A stretch of 37,207 nucleotides of DNA from JACPDH01 sp051305935 (GTDB lineage Bacteria; Acidobacteriota; Thermoanaerobaculia; Gp7-AA8): positions 1-37,207 of the forward strand of contig JBPPMG010000502.1 in the NCBI GenBank assembly GCA_051305935.1. Reading direction: 5' to 3'. Shown here piece after piece: positions 18,850-25,341 of this stretch. The notes beneath the pieces were generated by a model. The model searched no databases and had not been told where the DNA came from. It saw nothing but the letters and a program-made list of their open reading frames with translations. Every line of letters begins with the position of its first letter. Within the stretch, counting starts at the first letter, position 1. The translations under genes were made by a program, and so were the position numbers.

Positions 18850-19521
18850 ATGACCAGGACGCAAGGCGGACAGCGCGAGCTCGAAACGGCGCTTCTCGCC
18901 GAAGGTGGGCCGCTCGCGGCGCCCAGACCATCGGTCGACCGCGAGAAGCTCCAGGAACACCTCGCAGAGGTGTTACGGCTTCTGCACGTGGATCTCGAAG
19001 ACGAGAACCTGCTCGAGACGCCGAGACGGTGGGCGCAGTCGCTCATCACGCTCACGAGCGGGTACGACTACACCGATATCGCGAAGCTGAGCACGCTCTT
19101 CCGGCAGGCCTGCGTGAAGACGGACGACTCCTGCCAGAACCTCGTCGTTCTCGGCGGAACCTACAAGACCCTCTGCGCGCACCACATCCTTCCGTTCTTC
19201 GGCAAGTTCATCGTCGGCTACATCCCTAACCAGCACATCATCGGCGCGTCGAAGATCCCTCGCATCGTCGAGGTGCACATGCGGAAGCTGCAGTCGCAGG
19301 AGCATCTCGCGCACGATGTGGCCGATACGATCGAGGCGATCCTCGACCCGCTCGGGCTCGCGGTGTGGATGGGAGGGCGTCATCTCTGCATGGTGATGCG
19401 CGGGGTGGAGCAGGAGTCGTCGTTCATGGAGACGAACGTTCTCCGGGGCGCGTTCCTGCGCGACGAGAAGACGCGGCAGGAGTTCATGTCGATCGTGACG
19501 CGCCGCGGAGAGCAGTCTTAG
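18850..19521 (+). CDS. folE: GTP cyclohydrolase I
   Basis: Converts GTP to 7,8-dihydroneopterin triphosphate, the first step to folate and pteridines. The 223-residue protein has zinc ligands in LCAHHILPF and HLCMVMRGV, the IGASKIPRIVEV strand, and the LQSQEHLA catalytic segment. The N-terminal 30 residues are variable, as in the family. The start at 18850 has a strong GGGGAGG site 4 bases upstream, and a TAAGCT hexamer about 47 bases upstream could be the -10. moeA follows 8 bases downstream, so the two are probably one operon linking pteridine steps. Confidence 0.96.
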   Translation: MTRTQGGQRELETALLAEGGPLAAPRPSVDREKLQEHLAEVLRLLHVDLEDENLLETPRRWAQSLITLTSGYDYTDIAKLSTLFRQACVKTDDSCQNLVVLGGTYKTLCAHHILPFFGKFIVGYIPNQHIIGASKIPRIVEVHMRKLQSQEHLAHDVADTIEAILDPLGLAVWMGGRHLCMVMRGVEQESSFMETNVLRGAFLRDEKTRQEFMSIVTRRGEQS

Positions 19522-19529
19522 GCGCGGCG

Positions 19530-20795
19530 ATGACTGCGAGCACCTTCGGTCGTGCGAGGCCGGACGAGCGCATGATCGGCGTCGAGGAGGCGCAGCAGCG
19601 CGTGCTCGGCGAGGTCAGCCGCCTCGATGCGGAGCCGGTAGCCTTACGCGAGGCGCTCGGCCGCATCCTCCGCGAAGACGTCCTCGCGCCTCGCGACGTT
19701 CCCGGCGCCGACAACAGCGCAATGGACGGCTATGCGCTGCGCGCGAGCGATGTCGAAAGCGCGACGCATGACATCCCCGTCTTGCTTCGCGTGGCGGGCG
19801 ACCTTCCTGCCGGAGCGGTCGCCGAGGCGACTGTCGAAGCGGGCGCCGCGATGCGCATCATGACGGGTGCGCCGATGCCGCGAGGGGCCGACTGCGTCGC
19901 GCAGGTCGAGGTCACCGACGGCGGCAGCGAACAGGTCCACGTCTTTCAGGCACTCAAGCCGGGCGCGAACATCCGCCGACGCGCCGAGGACATGCGCGAA
20001 GGGGAGACGGTCCTGCGCTCGGGCGCTCGCATCGGAGCAGGGGAGGTCGGGGTCGCGGCGTCTGCACAGCGAAGCGAGCTGCTCGTCGCGCGGCGTCCTG
20101 TCGTCGCAGTCTTCTCGACAGGGGCCGAGCTCGTCGAGGTCGGTTCTCCGATTGGTGCGGGACAGGTGGTCAACTCGAATTCGTGGTCGCTCGCCGCGCT
20201 CGCCGAAGAGGCGGGCGCAATCGTGCGGAGCTTCGGAATCGTCGGCGACACGAAAGAGGCGACGGTCCGGGCGATCGAAGCGGCGCTCGATGCCGACTTC
20301 ATTCTCTCGTCTGGAGGAGTTTCGGTCGGCGCGTACGACTTCGTGAAGGATGCGCTCGACGATCTCGGAGCGGAGACGATCTTCTGGAAGGTCGCAATGA
20401 AGCCCGGCAAGCCGGTCGTTTTCTCGCGCTTGCGCGGAAAGCTCTACTTCGGGCTTCCGGGCAATCCCGTGTCGTGCATGGTGTCGTTCCATCTCTTCAT
20501 CGCGCCGGCGCTGCGCAAGGCGATGGGAATGACCGCCGGACTTCTGCCGCCCGTCGTGCGCGCGCGTCTCACGGCGCCGCTCGAGGCGAAGGGCGACCGC
20601 CGCGTCTACATGCGGGTGCGCGTCACGGCCGCGGGCGGAGAGCTCGTGGCTGCGCCGGCGCGCGCGCAAGGGTCGGGAGTGTCGACGTCGATGGTCGGCG
20701 CAAACGGCCTCGCGGTTCTCGAGCCCGACACGGGTCCGCTCGCTGCCGGCGACCTCGCGACGGTCGTGATGATCGGGGCGATCGCCGGCGAGTGA
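19530..20795 (+). CDS. moeA: Molybdopterin molybdenumtransferase
   Basis: Inserts molybdenum into adenylated molybdopterin to finish the molybdenum cofactor. The 421-residue protein shows PGADNSAMDGYA, RIMTGAPMPRGAD, the MoaB/Mog-like domain with STGAELVEVG, SSGGVSVGAYDFVKDAL and FGLPGNPVSC, and a C-terminal beta domain. It is complete. No clear ribosome site precedes the ATG at 19530, which is 8 bases after the folE stop, so coupling to folE is likely. An in-frame ATG at 19572 is an alternative start. It ends 7 bases from the convergent CarH-like gene. Confidence 0.95.
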   Translation: MTASTFGRARPDERMIGVEEAQQRVLGEVSRLDAEPVALREALGRILREDVLAPRDVPGADNSAMDGYALRASDVESATHDIPVLLRVAGDLPAGAVAEATVEAGAAMRIMTGAPMPRGADCVAQVEVTDGGSEQVHVFQALKPGANIRRRAEDMREGETVLRSGARIGAGEVGVAASAQRSELLVARRPVVAVFSTGAELVEVGSPIGAGQVVNSNSWSLAALAEEAGAIVRSFGIVGDTKEATVRAIEAALDADFILSSGGVSVGAYDFVKDALDDLGAETIFWKVAMKPGKPVVFSRLRGKLYFGLPGNPVSCMVSFHLFIAPALRKAMGMTAGLLPPVVRARLTAPLEAKGDRRVYMRVRVTAAGGELVAAPARAQGSGVSTSMVGANGLAVLEPDTGPLAAGDLATVVMIGAIAGE

Positions 20796-20802
20796 CGGCG
20801 CC

Positions 20803-21672
20803 TCAGCCGGCGGCCATTCGCTGATCGTCGCGTGTGCGCAGCCAGCGATCGAAGCCGGTGAGCGTGCGGAATCTCGGGACTCCACTTTCTGCGCTCACTC
20901 CGCCGCGCGCCCACTGTCCGCCGATCACGAGCTCCACTCCCAGTTGCCGGCAGTGCCCGGCCAGAGCTCGAAACTCCGGAGCGTTGAACGGCACCTGGTT
21001 GCGGGCAGAGAGCAGCACCATGGCGGGGTTCTTTGCGTCGATCGCGCTCCGGATCGAATCCCAGGGAACGTCGGCGCCGAGGAAGTCGGTGTGGAAATCA
21101 CTCCACTCGAGAACGATCCTCACCATGTTGAGCGGGATGGAATGGAGCTCTCCCGGCGGGCAGCAGAGCGTTGCGAGAGGCCCGGCGGACACGGCAGGCC
21201 GAGATCGGTCGATCGCTTCGGCCACGGCGTACGAAGTGCGGTGCTCCATCCCGACGCTCCACTCGCCGCGTTCCCACTTCTCCCCAATCTCGCGGAGAAG
21301 CTCGCCCACGACCGTGTCGAGAAACGCGATCCGTTCGTCGTCGAGCGCGAGGTGGGCGCCGACGATGCGGCGCACCGACGCGACATCGCCCGTCTCCAGG
21401 TCGGCGAGCAGCCTTCGCATGATCGATGCGGCGTCATCCTGCTCGAACGCCTCGATGCGCTCGAGCGGCGGAAGCTTCGAGACGTCGAGGCCTCCGGACG
21501 AGGCGAACGCGTGAATCGCCTCGAGGCGGTAGCGCCGATGCCCTCCGACGGTGCGGACCGATGCGAGCTTCCCGCTGTCCGTCCATCGCTTGATGCTCGA
21601 CACACCGACTCCGAGCGCTCGCGCAACGTCGTTTGACGTCCAGAGAGGCTCCTGTCCAAATTCGACGTTCAT
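20803..21672 (-). CDS. CarH-like MerR-family regulator with B12-binding domain
   Basis: A 289-residue protein with an N-terminal MerR-type winged helix (about 10-58; TSNDVARALGVGVSSIKRWTDSGKL, then TVGGHRRY) and a C-terminal cobalamin-binding module. The four-helix part carries the CarH signature W-x9-EH at Trp133 and Glu143-His144, which caps the upper face of adenosylcobalamin. The Rossmann part has Glu175-Leu-His177, the likely lower axial ligand, but with Pro180 where DxHxxG/ExHxxG has glycine. CarH proteins are tetrameric repressors that release DNA in light. Dark repression of the divergent SRPBCC gene is a reasonable guess. Start set by TATTTT 9 bases upstream and by the missing ribosome site. 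Confidence 0.87.
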   Translation of the reverse strand: MNVEFGQEPLWTSNDVARALGVGVSSIKRWTDSGKLASVRTVGGHRRYRLEAIHAFASSGGLDVSKLPPLERIEAFEQDDAASIMRRLLADLETGDVASVRRIVGAHLALDDERIAFLDTVVGELLREIGEKWERGEWSVGMEHRTSYAVAEAIDRSRPAVSAGPLATLCCPPGELHSIPLNMVRIVLEWSDFHTDFLGADVPWDSIRSAIDAKNPAMVLLSARNQVPFNAPEFRALAGHCRQLGVELVIGGQWARGGVSAESGVPRFRTLTGFDRWLRTRDDQRMAAG

Positions 21673-21681
21673 GCCAGGAAC

Positions 21682-21687
21682 AAAATA
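21682..21687 (-). promoter_or_regulatory. Candidate -10 for leaderless CarH-like gene
   Basis: TATTTT on the minus strand, 9 bases before the ATG at 21672. The divergent intergenic region 21673-21822 also holds a tandem GGTTGGTTGG (21720-21729 area), but no clear palindromic operator was found. Confidence 0.4.
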
Positions 21688-21822
21688 GCGGATTTCGACC
21701 GAATCGTGCAGTGACCAAGGTTGGTTGGGGTGTGAGTTTCGTCCTTTCCGGGGTGTTGCGGAACTAACGTGGTTGTCCCCGACGGAATCCCCCGGTCGCT
21801 CGTTCCGTTCGATTCGCCCGAC

Positions 21823-22290
21823 ATGCGCCGCCTCGTCCACGAATCGCTGATCCCGCTTCCGCCCCGCCGGCTGTTCGACCTACACACGATCCCGGAAGCG
21901 CTGTCGCGGCTGTCGCCGCCATGGCCGAAGCTCGTCCGGGTCGAACAGAGCGGTGGATTCGAGCGGGGGACGCAGGTGCTCATCGTGCTCGGCATCGGAC
22001 CGTTGCGGCTCGAGTGGCTTGCCGAATACACGGACGTGATCGAGGGGAAGAAGTTCGTCGACCGGCAGGTTCGCGGTCCGTTCGCGGCGTGGACGCACTC
22101 GCATCTGTTTCTGCCCGCGGACGGTGGGACCAGGATGCGGGACGAGGTCGAGTACCGGTTGCCGTTCGGCAACCTCGGAATTGCCGACGCGCTCGTCGTG
22201 CGTCCGCTGCTGCGGGGCTACTTCAGGGAGCGCCACCGGCTGCTCGCCGATTGGGTGCGCGAGCTCGCCGCGTCGCTACCTCCGGGTTGA
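21823..22290 (+). CDS. SRPBCC (START-like) family protein
   Basis: A 155-residue cytosolic protein of the helix-grip ligand-binding superfamily. It begins with the typical strand and helix MRRLVHESLIPLPPRRLFDLHTIPEALSRLSPPW, has WLAEYTDVIEGKKFVDRQVRGPFAAWTHSHLF in the middle, and ends in the long C-terminal helix. The frame is open to a GTG at 21769, but the family N-terminus fits the ATG at 21823. Ligand unknown. It is divergent from the CarH-like regulator; proteins of this family are often near light-inducible genes, so control by that regulator is plausible. Confidence 0.85.
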   Translation: MRRLVHESLIPLPPRRLFDLHTIPEALSRLSPPWPKLVRVEQSGGFERGTQVLIVLGIGPLRLEWLAEYTDVIEGKKFVDRQVRGPFAAWTHSHLFLPADGGTRMRDEVEYRLPFGNLGIADALVVRPLLRGYFRERHRLLADWVRELAASLPPG

Positions 22291-22379
22291 CGCGCGAACC
22301 GGCCTCAATCATTCTTTCTCCACAATCGTTACGCACGAGTTCGAAGCGAGACGCGCGGCGACGCGCGCGAGGAGGATTG

Positions 22380-23123
22380 ATGTCATCCGAAGCAGGGGTT
22401 CCCGCGGCCGAGCCGCAGAAGGGCGGGGTTCCGATCGCGAAGATCGTCATCGGGGTCGCGGTGGTCGCAGCCTTCATCATCGCGGTCAAGCTGCTCCCCA
22501 CCGACGAGTGGCTTCGCGCGCTGCAGACGTACGTGAAAGGACTCGGCGCGGTCGGCTGGATCGTCTACGCGCTCGTCTACGCGGTCTGTTGCGTGCTGTT
22601 CGTGCCGGCGTCTCTCCTGACGCTGGGCGCCGGCGTGATCTTCGGGCTCGTCGAGGGAACGATCGTCGTGGTCATCGGCGCGACGCTGGGCGCAGTCGCA
22701 TCGTTTCTCCTGGCGCGCACGGTCATGCGAAGCAAGGTCGAGGGGATGACGGCGGGAAACGAGAAGTTCCGCGCGCTCGACCGGGCGATCGGCAGGGAAG
22801 GCGCGAAGATCGTCTTCCTGATCCGGCTCTCCCCGCTCTTCCCGTTCACGTACATCAACTACGGCTTCGGCCTAACAGGCGTTCGAACGCTCCCGTACGC
22901 CCTCGCGACGCTCTTCGGGATCATCCCGGGGACGTTCGCGTTCGTCTACATCGGTTCGCTTCTCGCGACCGCGGCGGGCGATGCAACCGCCACGCAGAAG
23001 ACGATCCAGATCGCGGGGCTGGCGGTGACGATCATCGTGACGATCCTGGTGACGAAGATCGCCCGGAACGCGATGAAGAAGACCGGGCTCGAGGACGAGA
23101 AGGCAAAGGACGCGTCGATCTAG
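22380..23123 (+). CDS. VTT/DedA-like (SNARE-associated) membrane protein
   Basis: A 247-residue inner-membrane protein of the VTT domain family. It has a short charged N-terminus, a hydrophobic helix at about 20-40, then the conserved block FVPASLLTLGAGVIFG and later FLIRLSPLFPFTYINYGFGLT, with Arg and Pro in the re-entrant segment, and a last helix before a charged tail. DedA/VTT proteins act in lipid or lipid-carrier scrambling and flux. AGGAGG 4 bases before the ATG sets the start. It lies 89 bases after the SRPBCC gene, so it may be part of the same transcript. Confidence 0.9.
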   Translation: MSSEAGVPAAEPQKGGVPIAKIVIGVAVVAAFIIAVKLLPTDEWLRALQTYVKGLGAVGWIVYALVYAVCCVLFVPASLLTLGAGVIFGLVEGTIVVVIGATLGAVASFLLARTVMRSKVEGMTAGNEKFRALDRAIGREGAKIVFLIRLSPLFPFTYINYGFGLTGVRTLPYALATLFGIIPGTFAFVYIGSLLATAAGDATATQKTIQIAGLAVTIIVTILVTKIARNAMKKTGLEDEKAKDASI

Positions 23124-23146
23124 CCCCGGGGGGCAGGATTCCGGCC

Positions 23147-23238
23147 AGGTCAAAGGTCAGAGCAAGCAAGAGACCGCGCACGCGCAGAGCGGACTCCACT
23201 CTGCCTGCTTTGACCTATGACCTATGACCTATGACCTA
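23147..23238. repeat. Extragenic inverted repeat with four tandem TGACCTA units
   Basis: TGACCTA is repeated four times without change at 23211-23238. Its beginning pairs with an upstream arm, AGGTCAAAGGTCA (23147-23159) continuing to about 23167, against 23203-23223. This forms an imperfect stem around a GC-rich loop. It lies in the 217-base gap between the VTT gene and gnd. Probably a dispersed repeat or terminator-like structure. Confidence 0.65.
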
Positions 23239-23269
23239 TTCCGGGGGCGCGCTTCGAGCCGTTCTGCGA

Positions 23270-23275
23270 CATAAT
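23270..23275 (+). promoter_or_regulatory. Candidate -10 for first gnd
   Basis: CATAAT about 66 bases before the ATG at 23341. A leader of about 59 bases would carry the ribosome site. Confidence 0.35.
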
Positions 23276-23340
23276 CAGCGCTCACTCACGGAAAGAAATC
23301 GTGCGCGGCTGGAACTCGGCCGCGCCATGGGGAGGCTGCC

Positions 23341-24762
23341 ATGTCGAAGGCGCAGTTCGGAATGATCGGGCTCGGAGTAATGGGGCGGAACCTGGCGCTC
23401 AACATCGCGGACCATGGTTTCCCGGTCGCGGTCTGGAACCTCGAACCCGAATGGGTCGATGCGTTCGTCACCGAGCATGGCGCAGGTCGCTCGCTCACGG
23501 GGACGAAGACGTTCGAGGACTTCGTCGCCGCGCTCGAGCGGCCGCGGCGCATCATGATGATGATCGCGGCGGGACGGCCGATCGACCTTACGCTCGACAA
23601 GATCCTTCCGTTGCTCGACGACGGCGACGTGCTGATCGACGGCGGCAACTCGTGGTTCAAGGATACGCAGGCGCGCGAGGCCCGCGTCCGCGAGACCGGC
23701 AAGCGCTTCTTCGGCTGCGGCGTCTCGGGCGGGGAAGAAGGGGCGCGCAATGGGCCGTCGCTCATGCCCGGCGGAGACATGCAGGCGTACGAGCATGTCC
23801 GCCCCGTCTTCGAGGCAATCGCTGCAAAGACCGATTCGGGCGCCTGCGTCGCCTACTGCGGCTCGGACGGCGCCGGACACTTCGTGAAGATGGTGCACAA
23901 CGGGATCGAGTACGGAGACATGCAGCTCATCTCCGAGGCGTACGAGATCCTGCGCGTGGTCGGCGGGCTCACGAACGACGAGCTTGCCGACGTCTTTTCC
24001 CAGTGGAATCAAGGGTTGCTCGAGTCGTTCCTCATCGAGGTGACCGCGAAGATCTTCCGCGTGAAGGACGAAGAGACGGGCAAGCATCTTGTCGACCTCG
24101 TTCTCGACAAGGCGGGGCAGAAGGGGACGGGCAAGTGGACGGCGCAGGTCGCGCTCGACCTCGGCATTTCCATACCGACGATCGCGGCGGCGATCGACGC
24201 GCGCGTGCTCTCGAGCCTCAAGTCGGAGCGGGTGAAGGCGAGCGCGAAGCTGCACGGGCCGCACGCCGCCCCGTCCGTCGAGAAATCGAAGCTCGTCACC
24301 GACGTGCACGACGCGCTCTACGCGTCGAAGATCTGCTCGTACGCGCAGGGAATGAGCCTCATCGGCGCCGGCTCGCACGAATGGAAATGGGGAATCGATC
24401 TCGGCGAGATGGCGCGCATCTGGAAAGGCGGCTGCATCATCCGCGCGCGCTTCCTCGATTCGATCCGCAAGGCGTACGCGCGCGACGGCGCGCTCCCGAA
24501 CCTGCTCATGGACGACGAGTTCACCGCGGCGATCCACGCGGCGCAGTCGGGCTGGCGAAGGACGGTGAACCTCGCGCAGTCGATGGGCGTGGCGATTCCT
24601 GCGATGTCGGCGAGCCTCAACTACTTCGACGCCTATCGCTCTGCGCGTCTGCCCGCGAACCTCGTGCAGGCTCAGCGCGACTTCTTCGGATCGCACACGT
24701 ACGAGCGCGTCGATCACCTGGAGCGCGGTTTCGTGCACACCGACTGGAGCTCGAAGGCCTAG
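23341..24762 (+). CDS. gnd: 6-phosphogluconate dehydrogenase, paralogue 1 (probably not NADP-specific)
   Basis: Oxidative decarboxylation of 6-phosphogluconate to ribulose 5-phosphate, cytosolic; 473 residues, full family length. Substrate residues are intact: GGNSW, CGVSGGEEGARNGPSLMPGG, the catalytic Lys in GHFVKMVHNGIEYGDMQL, and RDFFGSHTYER with a C-terminal histidine (FVHTDW). The cofactor loop differs. After GLGVMG (residues 10-15), Asn33 is followed by Leu34, Glu35 and Trp38, where NADP enzymes have NRT/NRD and a lysine contacting the 2'-phosphate. NAD preference is therefore predicted. GGGGAGG 5 bases upstream sets the start. A second copy lies 3 kb away. Confidence 0.95.
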   Translation: MSKAQFGMIGLGVMGRNLALNIADHGFPVAVWNLEPEWVDAFVTEHGAGRSLTGTKTFEDFVAALERPRRIMMMIAAGRPIDLTLDKILPLLDDGDVLIDGGNSWFKDTQAREARVRETGKRFFGCGVSGGEEGARNGPSLMPGGDMQAYEHVRPVFEAIAAKTDSGACVAYCGSDGAGHFVKMVHNGIEYGDMQLISEAYEILRVVGGLTNDELADVFSQWNQGLLESFLIEVTAKIFRVKDEETGKHLVDLVLDKAGQKGTGKWTAQVALDLGISIPTIAAAIDARVLSSLKSERVKASAKLHGPHAAPSVEKSKLVTDVHDALYASKICSYAQGMSLIGAGSHEWKWGIDLGEMARIWKGGCIIRARFLDSIRKAYARDGALPNLLMDDEFTAAIHAAQSGWRRTVNLAQSMGVAIPAMSASLNYFDAYRSARLPANLVQAQRDFFGSHTYERVDHLERGFVHTDWSSKA

Positions 24763-24778
24763 TGGCAACGGGCTTGTG

Positions 24779-24799
24779 GCGAAGGCCTCCGGCCTTCGC
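24779..24799. terminator. Hairpin after first gnd
   Basis: GCGAAGGCC-TCC-GGCCTTCGC, 9-bp perfect stem, 16 bases after the stop codon. There is no T-tract. The remaining gap to 24997 shows nothing recognisable. Confidence 0.5.
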
Positions 24800-24997
24800 C
24801 CAGTTGGGGGAGATCGATGTGCCGGAGGGCGGCGGGCAGAGCGGCACGCCATGCCCCTGGCGCGCTCGCCGCGTACCGAATCTGTCGAGCCGCCTTTGGA
24901 ACAGGAAGGCTTCGAGCATCAGGAATCCTGAAACGAAACCGTCGCCGGAATGTTGAATGCATGAAAGCCGCGCGCCGGCCCATGGGGGTGGACGACT

Positions 24998-25276
24998 TCA
25001 CTCCCGGGTGGCTTCGCGGGATGTCGGTGGCGCGGCCGCGAGCTTTTTCGCCAGCGCGATCGCAGCGACGAACGCCCAAGTGCCCTCGAGCACGACGAAC
25101 GGCATGAAGTCGATCATCCAAGACGACAGGCACGCTAGCGTGCCTCCGAAGAGATTGAGAAGGATGTACGGATAGCTGTTCGCGCGCAGGAGCTTGAACA
25201 GGTTCATGAAGAACGCGACGAGGAGAAGGCCTACCCCGATTGAACCGACGAGCGTCGCGTTGGAAGCGCCAAACAT
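24998..25276 (-). CDS. CBU_0592-like small membrane protein
   Basis: A 92-residue protein with about three transmembrane helices. The pattern RANSYPYILLNLFGGTLA, then MPFVVLEGTWAFVAAIAL, matches the CBU_0592-like family (NS-x-x-Y-x-x-LN-hydrophobic, later W-x-x-x-A). The biochemical role of this family is unknown. A SemiSWEET-type sugar transporter was considered and rejected for lack of the PQ motif. Start at 25276, with TAAGAT 9 bases upstream and no ribosome site; a short charged tail follows the last helix. Divergent from the YfhO-like gene across only 65 bases. Confidence 0.75.
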   Translation of the reverse strand: MFGASNATLVGSIGVGLLLVAFFMNLFKLLRANSYPYILLNLFGGTLACLSSWMIDFMPFVVLEGTWAFVAAIALAKKLAAAPPTSREATRE

Positions 25277-25285
25277 GTCGACACG

Positions 25286-25333
25286 ATCTTACCCGAGGCC
25301 CGCTCCTGGGAGCCCGGCAAGCCCTGCCATAAT
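25286..25333. promoter_or_regulatory. Back-to-back promoters for two leaderless genes
   Basis: In the 65 bases between divergent start codons, TAAGAT on the minus strand (25286-25291) lies 9 bases before the ATG at 25276. CATAAT on the plus strand (25328-25333) lies 8 bases before the GTG at 25342. Neither gene has a ribosome site. Confidence 0.5.
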
Positions 25334-25341
25334 GCGAGATC

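Noticed and set aside
23211..23238. CRISPR-like array
   Set aside because: The units are only 7 bases long and directly adjacent, with no spacers and no cas genes.
24998..25276. SemiSWEET sugar transporter
   Set aside because: Length and helix count fit, but there is no PQ-loop motif; the NS-Y-LN pattern fits the CBU_0592-like family better.
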